Source of the DNA: a bacterium 210917-DFI.7.65
GTDB lineage: Bacteria; Bacillota; Clostridia; Oscillospirales; Oscillospiraceae
DNA: 64,000 bases
Assembly: GCA_020555865.1 (NCBI GenBank)
Contig: JAJCJJ010000005.1
Span: forward strand, 172,354 to 236,353
Reading direction: 5' to 3'
The position numbers and the translations under genes were made by a program. This document shows positions 15,800 through 23,827 of the stretch, one piece after another (within the stretch, counting starts at the first letter, position 1; each line of letters begins with the position of its first letter). The notes beneath the pieces are model-generated. The model had not been told where the DNA came from. It did not search any database and worked only from the letters and a program-made list of their open reading frames with translations.

Positions 15800-17092
15800 T
15801 CAGCTTTCCACCTGCTCGCCCTTGACCTTCATCGGCAGCGTGCAGGCCAGCACCATAGACAGCAGGTATGCACACAGGCAGAAAATCAATGCGGGGATAT
15901 AGGAACCAAAGTTATCGTTGAACCATGCGCCCATAAAGGTGCCGAAAGAAGGACCAATGCCCATCACGATCAGCGTGGCCAGACCCCAGATCTTGCCCAG
16001 AGTGGCACCGCCGAATACGGAACCGGCATAGCCGGCACAGCCGCCGGGCTCAATGCCCCAGTAGATAGCCAGGAAGATCATGGAAACGATGCACAGGGGC
16101 ACGCTGCGGGTCAGCAGCAGAATCGTGCCGATGGCGCCGCAGGCCGGCCCGATAATCAGCATGATCTTGCGTCCCTTGCGCTCGTTGCCCAGCCGTTTCA
16201 CCAGATTATCCGAGAACTTGCCGGTCAGCGGCATGGAGAAAATTCCTGCAATACCAATAATCAGATAAATGTTGGACGCCTCGTTCAGCGTCATGTTCAT
16301 GTCCACCTGGAAGAAAGACACCACCTGGGACCACACCAGGAATTCGCCCGCCATAGCCAGCAGGAAGCACAGCATAACGCACCACATGGCATAGGTGGAG
16401 AACGCTTCCTTAACTTGCCAGACTTTCTTGGCCGCGCCGCCGGCGGCCTTCTTCAATGTTTCGGCACCAAACGGCTCCACGCCGTAATGATCCGGGGTCC
16501 GCTTGGCAATCAGGGAAGCGACAATCAGGAAGACTGCCATAATCACAGCCAGCACCTTCATGCCGACCTGCCAGCCCATATTGTTCAGAACAGGCTTGAG
16601 CACCAGCGTCAGGATCAGCTGCGCCATGGGAGCACCCATGAATGCCAGCCCCCACATGGTGCCGTAGCGCGCACCGACATACCATTTGCGGCAGGAAATG
16701 GTGGAAGAAACCCACAGCATACCCGTGCCGACACCGGCAAACACGCCGTATGTAAACAGATACAGATAGAACCCGCTGGGGGAAGCCACATTGACCATGG
16801 ATGTCAGGAAGAACCCAAGGAAGCAGGTTACCGCACCGATCGCATAGGTCGGACGGCAGCCGCGCTTATCCACCAGAGAGCCGCTGAAAAACGCGGTAAT
16901 CGCGTAAATTGTCATCATCAGGCAGTAGCCCAGGGAAACCTGCATAGTGGTCCACCCGGTATCGGCGATGATCATTTTCTGCATGATGGAGAAACTGGAG
17001 CGATATCCAAACAGACAGAACACAGCCAGCCACGCCGAAATTACAGTGCAAAGGCCATAGGTCCTTGCCTTTTCAGGAGATATGGATGCCAT
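15800..17092 (-). CDS. MFS transporter, probable aromatic acid/product carrier
   Basis: A 430-residue membrane protein with about 12 helices in two halves, the MFS loop SGSLVDKRGCRP between helices 2 and 3 and the matching GKFSDNLVKRLG loop in the second half. Overall it resembles the oxalate/formate and monocarboxylate branch. The ATG at 17092 follows GGAGG. It lies in the hpd operon, after the TPR gene. Arylacetate decarboxylase loci elsewhere also carry MFS genes, so import of 4-hydroxyphenylacetate (or export of p-cresol) is a fair inference. The substrate is not visible from sequence. Confidence 0.85.
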   Translation of the reverse strand: MASISPEKARTYGLCTVISAWLAVFCLFGYRSSFSIMQKMIIADTGWTTMQVSLGYCLMMTIYAITAFFSGSLVDKRGCRPTYAIGAVTCFLGFFLTSMVNVASPSGFYLYLFTYGVFAGVGTGMLWVSSTISCRKWYVGARYGTMWGLAFMGAPMAQLILTLVLKPVLNNMGWQVGMKVLAVIMAVFLIVASLIAKRTPDHYGVEPFGAETLKKAAGGAAKKVWQVKEAFSTYAMWCVMLCFLLAMAGEFLVWSQVVSFFQVDMNMTLNEASNIYLIIGIAGIFSMPLTGKFSDNLVKRLGNERKGRKIMLIIGPACGAIGTILLLTRSVPLCIVSMIFLAIYWGIEPGGCAGYAGSVFGGATLGKIWGLATLIVMGIGPSFGTFMGAWFNDNFGSYIPALIFCLCAYLLSMVLACTLPMKVKGEQVES

Positions 17093-17189
17093 AGTAATTC
17101 CTCCAATTCTTTACACTCTTTGATTCGAGTTTTCTGTAGGCCAAAGGGGACAGGCATCCCTTCGGCAAGAGCAGACCGCAACATGTGCT

Positions 17190-18113
17190 TTACAGCGTTT
17201 CCGCCATCGCTTCATAGGCGCGCGCCTGTTCTCCATTGCCCGCCAGGGCATACATCTTGCTGCAGTTCCGGCAGATCACGCTCTGCTGCTGCGTCAGTGC
17301 GCCAGCCGCCTGCGCCGCATGAAGCAGCGCTGCAAACGCCTCTGCCGCGCCAGCAAATTCTTTCTGCTGGTAAAGGATATTCGCCTTCAGATTCCATGCG
17401 GTGAAATACGATGGATCTCCCTGCAGCTCGTCCTTGTGCGGCAGGATCATATCGTCCAGAACGCGCAGGGCTTCTTTCGGGTTTCCTGTCTGCAGCAGCG
17501 CCGCGGCATGATTCAGCAACAGACCGGCCTGCGCTTTCGGCTCCTTTGTGCTGCTGCGAATACGGTCCGCCGCATTGTGCAGCGCTTCCGCCGCCCGGCC
17601 CTCTTCGCCGCGCCGGCGGTAAATCACAGACTGCAGATGGCAGAGTCGGGACCAGGAGTCTCCATCCGCACTGCCGCAGCGCGTCAGAAGCGCTTCAACC
17701 TCGTCCGTCAGCTCCAGCGCCTGTTCTTCTTCGCCGTAGTCCAGCAGCGCATAGGCGCGGTTGATCCGGATCCTGCCGTATACCTCCGTATCCGACAAAC
17801 CGCCCTGGCGCACCGTTTCCTCTAGGCTCTGATAAATATCAAAGCAACGCCGCCATTCCTTGTTTTCACGGTAAAAATCCGCAAGTTCGCTTCCGACGAT
17901 GATTTGCCCCTGCAGCCGGTTCCGCTGCCAGGCAATGTCTTCCTCTTCCAGCCTGCAGGCGGATTTCCCGCAGCAGCAGCTGTCCGCCACCGCGATATCG
18001 CCTTCCTCCAGGCGCCAAAACTCGGAAAGCAGGTAATCTTCCACCGCATCCCGGTTGCCTTCGGCAGTCAGCTTTTTCATAGCCATACGAAACACCTGTT
18101 CGTCAAACAGCAT
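17190..18113 (-). CDS. TPR-repeat protein of the hpd operon
   Basis: A 307-residue soluble protein built of helical hairpins of the tetratricopeptide type from about residue 75 on (AYALLDYGEEEQALELTDE, LLNHAAALLQTGNPKEAL, LKANILYQQKEFAGAAEAF, CSKMYALAGNGEQARAYEAM). Near residue 50 is an unusual CCCGKSAC cysteine cluster. It has no DNA-binding domain or signal peptide. The ATG at 18113 follows AAGAAGG. It lies 155 bp after hpdA, past a GC-rich hairpin, and before the MFS gene. Probably a protein-interaction scaffold; I cannot assign a partner. Confidence 0.7.
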   Translation of the reverse strand: MLFDEQVFRMAMKKLTAEGNRDAVEDYLLSEFWRLEEGDIAVADSCCCGKSACRLEEEDIAWQRNRLQGQIIVGSELADFYRENKEWRRCFDIYQSLEETVRQGGLSDTEVYGRIRINRAYALLDYGEEEQALELTDEVEALLTRCGSADGDSWSRLCHLQSVIYRRRGEEGRAAEALHNAADRIRSSTKEPKAQAGLLLNHAAALLQTGNPKEALRVLDDMILPHKDELQGDPSYFTAWNLKANILYQQKEFAGAAEAFAALLHAAQAAGALTQQQSVICRNCSKMYALAGNGEQARAYEAMAETL

Positions 18114-18142
18114 TGGCAAAACCTTCTTTCAGAAGCATTTTC

Positions 18143-18177
18143 CTGCCGCAGGGCGTGGGGTGGGCGCGCCCTGCAGC
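18143..18177 (-). other. GC-rich hairpin between hpdA and the TPR gene
   Basis: Arms GCCGCAGGGCG and CGCCCTGCAGC without a following T-run; a possible mRNA processing or stabilising structure that uncouples hpdBCA from the downstream genes. Confidence 0.4.
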
Positions 18178-18268
18178 AAACCCGATCTTAGGAAGTAAGT
18201 AAGGGGGCATATCGGCCGGGCAGCGCCCATCCCGCGCCCGCCGCTGAAAAAGTGAGAATCTGTGATGC

Positions 18269-19213
18269 TTAAAACGGGGTATCTTCGCCGACATAGCAGG
18301 CGATATCGTTGTCCAGGTAAAGTTCCTGCAGCTCGAGCATACGCTCGTCGCTCATATCGCCGTGATCGGCATACTCGTAGGTCTTTCCAAGCTGTTCCCA
18401 TTTTGTGCCGCCCATACGGTGGAATTTGAGGAGGTTAATCTCGTAAAGACCAAGTTCGTTCATAAAGTCGATGATCTTCTTGGCATTCTCCGTGCTGTCG
18501 TTGTAGCCGTGGATTGTGGGTTGGCGGAGCACCAGCCGTCCGCCCCAGCCGGAATGCACCAGTGCGGAAATGTTCGACAGGATCAGCTCATTGCTCACGC
18601 CGGTGCCCCACTTGTGCAGCTCGTCATCCATGTTCTTCACGTCGATAAACGCAAAGTCGATGTTGCGGAAAATCTTCAAAAAGACATCCTGCCGGGCATA
18701 GCCGCTGGTTTCGATGGCTGTCTGCATCTGGAGCTGGTGGCAGCGCTGGAGCACCTCGTCGAGATACTCATGCTGCAGCAGAGGTTCTCCGCCGCTGAAC
18801 GTCACGCCGCCCTCGGCGCCCCAGTTGGAGAAGTCCCGCTTGAGGATTTTCATCAAATCGTCAACGGTCAAAATACGCACACACTGCTTCAGACTTCCCG
18901 CAGCACAGGAATTCACACATTCAATTGTCTCACATTCGTTGCAGATGACCCAGTTTACCGAAGGCCTGCCGTCCGCGTCAAAGGTGATCGAGCCATGGGG
19001 ACAGGCGTCGATGCACGCCTTGCAGCCCTGATCCCATTTGCAGGTTCTATCCGCAAACATCAGGTGTTTTTTCAGCTTCCAGCTCTCCGGATTGGCACAC
19101 CATCTGCACTGCAGCGGACAACCGACAAAGAACACATTGGTTCTGCAGCCTGGGCCATCATGAACGGAGTAACTTTGAATGTCGAAAATCATTGCCGTCA
19201 ATTCTTTATTCAT
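18269..19213 (-). CDS. hpdA: 4-hydroxyphenylacetate decarboxylase activating enzyme
   Basis: A 314-residue radical SAM enzyme that generates the glycyl radical on HpdB. The SAM cluster is bound by Cys32, Cys36 and Cys39 (CPLQCRWC). A ferredoxin-like insert follows with two further Cys sets (58, 64, 67, 71 and 91, 94, 99, 103), as in the GRE activases that handle decarboxylases and glycerol dehydratase. FSGGEP is the SAM contact. Start at 19213 is 36 bp after the hpdC stop. Order, length and insert all match the hpdBCA arrangement of Clostridioides difficile. Confidence 0.95.
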   Translation of the reverse strand: MNKELTAMIFDIQSYSVHDGPGCRTNVFFVGCPLQCRWCANPESWKLKKHLMFADRTCKWDQGCKACIDACPHGSITFDADGRPSVNWVICNECETIECVNSCAAGSLKQCVRILTVDDLMKILKRDFSNWGAEGGVTFSGGEPLLQHEYLDEVLQRCHQLQMQTAIETSGYARQDVFLKIFRNIDFAFIDVKNMDDELHKWGTGVSNELILSNISALVHSGWGGRLVLRQPTIHGYNDSTENAKKIIDFMNELGLYEINLLKFHRMGGTKWEQLGKTYEYADHGDMSDERMLELQELYLDNDIACYVGEDTPF

Positions 19214-19249
19214 ACTGTTACTCCCTTCACTTGCCGCGTTTTCTTACGC

Positions 19250-19510
19250 TCAGCGCTGCTGATAATGCTCGCAGCAGAAAGAACCGTTGAGGGCATACGT
19301 CCAGTTTTCCTTCTCAAAACCGGAACAATTGCCAATTCCGTATTTATCCGCATCGGTGAAGTGGGCGCAATTTTTGCACAGGAAACCTTCCTTAAAACGA
19401 GGGCAGGCGTCGCTGCCTTCACCGTCAATGGGAACAATGGTCTTATCCAGGGCGCACATGCCCTTTTCACAGTCAAGGCTCAAATAATTCGCGCATTCAC
19501 AATGTTTCAT
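19250..19510 (-). CDS. hpdC: 4-hydroxyphenylacetate decarboxylase small (Fe-S) subunit
   Basis: An 86-residue protein carrying two [4Fe-4S] clusters that assemble with HpdB into the active decarboxylase. The full ligand set known from the clostridial enzyme is present at identical positions: His3, Cys6, Cys19 and Cys36 for the first cluster and Cys45, Cys48, Cys62 and Cys80 for the second. The ATG at 19510 follows GGAGG; a longer reading frame upstream lacks support. It lies between hpdB and hpdA. This subunit is special to hydroxyphenylacetate decarboxylases and is the best single marker for the system. Confidence 0.96.
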   Translation of the reverse strand: MKHCECANYLSLDCEKGMCALDKTIVPIDGEGSDACPRFKEGFLCKNCAHFTDADKYGIGNCSGFEKENWTYALNGSFCCEHYQQR

Positions 19511-19570
19511 GATTAAACCTCCATTCAATAACTTTCCAGTCGTTTCCGTATGTTTCTGGCAGCGCAAACG

Positions 19571-22261
19571 TTACGCGTCGTATTCGGTCCGGTAGATAAC
19601 CTCATCCTGGATGGGCTTACCGATCTCGCACCAGTACTGGGTAAAGCCAGCCACGCGAACCATCAGGTCACGGTAATCGTCGGGCTTCTTCTGCGCCTCG
19701 CGCAGAACCTTGGAAGAAGTGATGTTGAACTGAACATGGAAGCCGCCCTTGCGCATGTAGGCACGGATGATCTCCAGCAGCTTCTTGGTGCCGTTGAGTC
19801 CCTTAACCGCCGTCGGATGAATCTTGACGTTCATCTGAGAGTTCTGGCACATAGCGTGGTCATAGCAGGTAGCGGATTCAAACACAGCATAGATACCATT
19901 CTTATCCGTAGTGGGCGCCGGGGACATGGAACCGTCGGCGTAAGTAGTGCCGGCCAGACGTCCGTCGGGCGTTGCCAGGGTGATGGCGCCCTGCGGGCCG
20001 TGGGTGGAAACAGAGATCTGGCACATGTAGTACTGCTTGCCATAGTAAGAGCGCAGGCGCAGCATCTCGGGCAGCATCCGGTCTTCGTAATCCTTCAGGA
20101 TGCTGTCTGCGTAAGGATCGGCGTTGCCGTACTTAGGCGCATTGACGCAGTCGAAGAAGATCTTCTCATACTTGGGCGCCTCATCCGTAGCCTCGCGGCG
20201 GTCGGGGGAATAAACGCCGGTTTCAAAGGCCGTCTTAAATCCGAAGTTGTGGAGAATCGCGTCGGTCATCTCTTCCAGCGTGTACTTCTTATCGTCGTAC
20301 ACATTCTTCTTCAAAGATGCCATGGAGTTGATAAAGTTCACCGTGCCGCAGGACTCGAAGTTAATGCCGCCGTTGTAGCGGGCGCCTTCGTTGCCGATGT
20401 GCTGGCCCTTCTTAAAGCAGTCGGGCTTGAGCATGGAGGCCACCACGGGCATGTTGATCTTTCTCCAGACATCCATCTGGATGTTGTTGATCTTGTTGGC
20501 CACATCCAGCAGTTCGCGCATGTACATCATCCATACATCCCACACATCCTCGAAGGTATCGAGCTTGTGGTTATGGGGCGCAAAGACCTGGATGCCGGTG
20601 CGCTTGTCTTCGCCGTTGGTAAGCACCAGCTCCAGCAGCTTGGGCAGGCCGGTGAAGTGAATACCGGTGCCGCAGGTGGGAGCAGCGCCGCCGGGGACCA
20701 TATAGGTCTTTCCGTTATAATGCAGGGGCTGGAAGCAGCCGGGGGAAGATTCGAGGCAGCCGCCCAGGCACCATGCACGGGCATCGTAAATGGTCATGCC
20801 CTCAGGCTGATAATGGCGCAGCATGTAGTTCATACCGCCCTGGTTGTTCATCCATGCCGGATAGCCCATGCCCAGCTTGCAGCAGCGGGCGCACTTCATC
20901 AGGAAGTCCTCGGGCGTCTTTTCGTCATACAGCACAGAGAGTGTGGGCTGGGAGGTCTTCGCACGCATGCCGGCTTCCACAATCAGGTATTCCAGAGGCG
21001 TCACTGCCGTCAGGCCGTCATAGCCCAAGCCGCCCATGGACAGGTTGTTGAAGGTGTTGCCCGAAAGCACGCCGCCGGTGACGCCGGAGGATGCAAAGCA
21101 CTCGATGGAGGTAATCTTGATGCGGTACAGCTCCAGCAGCTCTTCCACTTCTTCGTCGGTGGTCACGCCGTCTGCGATATCCTTCTCATAGAAGGGCTGC
21201 AGCACCTGGCCCAAACGACCGATGGACATACCGGACTGCGGGTCTTCGTTGACCACGCCCAGATGGCACAGGAAGGTGAGCTGCAGAGCTTCGCGGAACG
21301 TCGCAGGCTTTTTGTGGGCGATGTTGTGCATCACCTGAGCGATTTCCTCGTAATCCTTCTTCTGCGCCGGGTCGGCCTCGATGCCGGCCAGGAACTCCGC
21401 GCGCTTGCCGTAGTTGTCAGCCCAGCGGGACAAGCCCTTGGTGATTTCTTTGGTGGCTACATAATAGTAGCCGCGGCTCATGCCGAGGATACCGTCGTCG
21501 CCGGCCTCGCCGAGCACCTCTGCGATTTTCTCATCGCACATCTCGATGATGCGGTCAAAGCCATATTCCAGAGGCATGTAGTAGTTGATGACCTCGCGGC
21601 CCTGGGGGATGGCCCAGGAGTCGAACATGATCAGTACGCTGTCGCGATAGCCCTTCCACTTGTCGTACTCGGGAACAATTTTGGAGTAACGGTCACTGAC
21701 GCGCTCCACCGAGGCATTGTCCCAATACTTGGACACTTTGACCAGCACGGGGATCTCTTCCTTGCGCATACCAAATTTCTGCGCAATGGAAATCACGTTG
21801 CCGAAATTCTTGGTCACGTTGCCGCCGCCGGCGCCGACCACGGAAACCGCATCCGCCGCAGCCAGCGGAGGTGCATCCGCCTCGTTCATCAGCGCTTCTG
21901 CCTGGGCATTAAAGAAAGAAGCATCCACCCAGGGGAAGGGGAACGCACCGCGCCAGTTCTTGGTCTTGTTCATGACCAGCTTTTCGCCGGGCCAGATCGT
22001 GGGGGTCGTGTGGGAAAGGGCCGCACCGTAAGCTTTCGCACGGCGAATCTCAATGACGTCGCCTTCGTTCTCCCACCAGACACGGTTGTACCAATACGGA
22101 ATTTCCATGTCCACTGTGTTCTTCATCGCATAATAGATATTGATGAGTTTTGTGAAGCGCTCGGTGGGTTCTGGAACGTCCGCTTCGGTGAAGTTATCCA
22201 CCGGAGTCACGTCCAAACCGCGTCTCTTCAAGATTTCCTGTACTCTTGCTTCATTATCCAT
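19571..22261 (-). CDS. hpdB: 4-hydroxyphenylacetate decarboxylase glycyl radical subunit
   Basis: An 896-residue glycyl radical enzyme that converts 4-hydroxyphenylacetate to p-cresol and CO2. Counting residues, the thiyl Cys502 and Glu504 lie in GCLESSPG, with Ser343, His535, Glu636 and the radical Gly872 in RVAGFTQYW. Each is exactly one less than the known catalytic residues of the Clostridium scatologenes enzyme (Ser344, Cys503, Glu505, His536, Glu637, Gly873; recalled). That pattern separates it from pyruvate formate-lyase and other decarboxylases. ATG 22261 follows AAGGGAGGA. It heads the operon hpdB-hpdC-hpdA-TPR-MFS-DUF4125-hemerythrin, with a predicted activator-type promoter upstream. 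Confidence 0.96.
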   Translation of the reverse strand: MDNEARVQEILKRRGLDVTPVDNFTEADVPEPTERFTKLINIYYAMKNTVDMEIPYWYNRVWWENEGDVIEIRRAKAYGAALSHTTPTIWPGEKLVMNKTKNWRGAFPFPWVDASFFNAQAEALMNEADAPPLAAADAVSVVGAGGGNVTKNFGNVISIAQKFGMRKEEIPVLVKVSKYWDNASVERVSDRYSKIVPEYDKWKGYRDSVLIMFDSWAIPQGREVINYYMPLEYGFDRIIEMCDEKIAEVLGEAGDDGILGMSRGYYYVATKEITKGLSRWADNYGKRAEFLAGIEADPAQKKDYEEIAQVMHNIAHKKPATFREALQLTFLCHLGVVNEDPQSGMSIGRLGQVLQPFYEKDIADGVTTDEEVEELLELYRIKITSIECFASSGVTGGVLSGNTFNNLSMGGLGYDGLTAVTPLEYLIVEAGMRAKTSQPTLSVLYDEKTPEDFLMKCARCCKLGMGYPAWMNNQGGMNYMLRHYQPEGMTIYDARAWCLGGCLESSPGCFQPLHYNGKTYMVPGGAAPTCGTGIHFTGLPKLLELVLTNGEDKRTGIQVFAPHNHKLDTFEDVWDVWMMYMRELLDVANKINNIQMDVWRKINMPVVASMLKPDCFKKGQHIGNEGARYNGGINFESCGTVNFINSMASLKKNVYDDKKYTLEEMTDAILHNFGFKTAFETGVYSPDRREATDEAPKYEKIFFDCVNAPKYGNADPYADSILKDYEDRMLPEMLRLRSYYGKQYYMCQISVSTHGPQGAITLATPDGRLAGTTYADGSMSPAPTTDKNGIYAVFESATCYDHAMCQNSQMNVKIHPTAVKGLNGTKKLLEIIRAYMRKGGFHVQFNITSSKVLREAQKKPDDYRDLMVRVAGFTQYWCEIGKPIQDEVIYRTEYDA

Positions 22262-22331
22262 GTCGATCCTCCCTTAAAAAATTTATCGTTTGGGTTTCTT
22301 CATTCACTGCGTTTTCCTCGGTTGCACCCCT

Positions 22332-22373
22332 ATCCTAATCTCGATTTTCACAAACAGACAGTGCAAAGTGCAC
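22332..22373 (-). promoter_or_regulatory. Predicted activator-dependent promoter of hpdB with proximal palindrome
   Basis: A -10-like TAGGAT (22332-22337) lies 23 bp from the palindrome GTGCAAAGTGCAC (22361-22373), which would be centred near -42, the class II position for Crp/Fnr activators. No good -35 element is present. Confidence 0.55.
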
Positions 22374-22411
22374 AGTTTCAAAAAGCATTTTCACCCCATT
22401 TTTGCTTTCGT

Positions 22412-22442
22412 GTACAAAGTGCGCAGAAGGTGCAATTTGCAC
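22412..22442. promoter_or_regulatory. Two further upstream copies of the palindrome at hpdB
   Basis: GTACAAAGTGCGC (22412-22424) and GTGCAATTTGCAC (22430-22442), 18 bp apart. They match the proximal copy and would sit near -93 and -111. Confidence 0.55.
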
Positions 22443-22499
22443 ACCAAACGCGCGCCGGCTTTTTTGGCTGATTTGACCAGAGCCATTGGAATAGGCAGC

Positions 22500-22539
22500 A
22501 AAAAAGCGCTTTCCTCAGAATGAAGAAAGCGCTTTTTTT
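22500..22539. terminator. Bidirectional terminator after the N-acetyltransferase gene
   Basis: Perfect stem AAAAAAGCGCTTTC/GAAAGCGCTTTTTT. It isolates the hpdB promoter region from the N-acetyltransferase transcript. Confidence 0.85.
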
Positions 22540-22551
22540 AATCTTTTTCGA

Positions 22552-23418
22552 TTACGCGTCCAATTCGGCCAATGCCTCGGCGTTCATGCCGAAATAGTCG
22601 ATACAGGCCTGCTTAAGCGCCGCGTGATCGGGCAATGGCCGTTCCTCCAGCACGCCGTTTTCATGCAGGCGCAGCACATCGTTATCCACCGCCACACTGC
22701 CGCCCGGGCGCATCAGGTTCATGACCCGGTTATTGTAAAAGCGGGACTTGGCATGGTAGGTCATATGGGTACTGATCGGCACAAAATCCACGGGATCCAT
22801 CGGCGCATCCGAAAATACCACCAACGGCGTTTCGCCGCTCTCTTCCACCAGAAGCGTCCGCCGCAGGCCGCGCACCGGCTCCGTGTCGATGCGAAAACAC
22901 AGGGCGCCCGACGTCTGCACCTCCGGCCGGTCCAGATACAGGGCCGTCACCGGCGACGGGCCGCCGAAAGCGATATCGCACAAAACACGTTCCCCGGACT
23001 GCGGCAGTGTAACCACCGTGACGCGGTGACTCACAGGAGGAAACGAGCCTTCCCGCAGCACCCGCTGACCCACAGCATAGCACGAAAAGCCCAGAGCCTC
23101 GAGCAGCGCGGAGAACAGGGCGTTCAGCTCAAAGCAGTAGCCGCCTCGGCGGCGGGTGACAATCTTGTCAAAAATGTCCGGGATTTCCAGCGAGACTTCC
23201 CGGTGCAGATCGTACCCGTCGATGTTTTCAAAGGGCACATGAAACAAATGTGCGTGTACCAGGAGATCCAGCGACTCTTTTGTATGGGGAATGCTGTAAT
23301 CTGTGGGGGACGGTGGAAGCTCCAGATGCATGGCACGGCGGAAGTCCTCCGGCGCCAGACCGATGCGCGCGAGGTAAGCGCCCACGTCGGGCGGCAGGGC
23401 ATATAAACCTTTGATCAT
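22552..23418 (-). CDS. Arylamine N-acetyltransferase
   Basis: A 288-residue NAT-family enzyme that transfers an acetyl group from acetyl-CoA to aromatic amines or hydrazines. The catalytic triad is visible: Cys95 in RRGGYCFELN, His131 in SHRVTVV and Asp148 in CDIAFGG. Length is normal. The ATG at 23418 follows AAAGGAGG; an upstream start six codons earlier would cover that site. It is a single-gene unit ended by the terminator at 22500-22539. Its promoter carries the same palindrome, at the same distance from the -10 element, as hpdB, so both are probably controlled together in aromatic-compound metabolism. Confidence 0.92.
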   Translation of the reverse strand: MIKGLYALPPDVGAYLARIGLAPEDFRRAMHLELPPSPTDYSIPHTKESLDLLVHAHLFHVPFENIDGYDLHREVSLEIPDIFDKIVTRRRGGYCFELNALFSALLEALGFSCYAVGQRVLREGSFPPVSHRVTVVTLPQSGERVLCDIAFGGPSPVTALYLDRPEVQTSGALCFRIDTEPVRGLRRTLLVEESGETPLVVFSDAPMDPVDFVPISTHMTYHAKSRFYNNRVMNLMRPGGSVAVDNDVLRLHENGVLEERPLPDHAALKQACIDYFGMNAEALAELDA

Positions 23419-23469
23419 AACAATCCTCCTTTGCAAAACACAGCTTTCTGTTCTACTCTCTTTGCCGCT

Positions 23470-23511
23470 ATCTTAACGAAAAACCGTCAAAATCAACAGT
23501 GCAATTTACAC
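23470..23511 (-). promoter_or_regulatory. Predicted activator-dependent promoter of the N-acetyltransferase gene
   Basis: A -10-like TAAGAT (23470-23475) is preceded after 23 bp by GTGCAATTTACAC (23499-23511). Spacing is identical to hpdB, and no good -35 element is present. Confidence 0.55.
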
Positions 23512-23518
23512 AGCACCG

Positions 23519-23544
23519 AAGAATATTCTTTCAAAAATATTCTT
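23519..23544. promoter_or_regulatory. AT-rich palindrome next to the N-acetyltransferase promoter
   Basis: AAGAATATT and AATATTCTT, perfect 9-bp arms 8 bp apart, 7 bp beyond the GTGCA-type site. A possible second operator; regulator unknown. Confidence 0.4.
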
Positions 23545-23648
23545 ATTCTATTTTAGAACTGCCCGTTTTCCCCTTTTTCGATTTTTTTCTTTTCGCCCAA
23601 AAGAATTGTTTGTTTTTCACAAACTTATTCAATATATATTGGAAGTTC

Positions 23649-23677
23649 TTGCTTTTCTCGTCAAAAAAGCTTATGAT
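23649..23677 (+). promoter_or_regulatory. Predicted promoter of the Crp/Fnr-type regulator
   Basis: TTGCTT, 17 bp, TATGAT, giving a leader of about 300 nt before the start codon. The 23419-23987 gap is AT-rich and holds otherwise only the palindromes listed. Confidence 0.45.
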
Positions 23678-23827
23678 ATTTTTGTCAAAATAAATGGATG
23701 CCCCTTTTTCTTTCGTTTCTGCGCATTTGGTTGCCCAGGGCTGTTTTCTGTCGGTGCCGGCACGCTTTTCAAGCATTTTCCCTGTTCGCGCGTACCTAAT
23801 CCGCTGCGGCAGGTTTTTAACGCGATT

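Noticed and set aside
19571..22261. hpdB as pyruvate formate-lyase or indoleacetate/phenylacetate decarboxylase
   Set aside because: It lacks the double Cys of pyruvate formate-lyase, has the Cys-x-Glu pair and Glu636 of hydroxyphenylacetate decarboxylase, and is paired with the special HpdC subunit.
19550..22471. A long open frame on the plus strand, antisense to hpdB
   Set aside because: It is a by-product of high GC and codon bias in hpdB; its translation has no domain pattern and no ribosome site. The same applies to long antisense frames over nrdD (7481-9766) and the amino-acid transporter (2406-4661).
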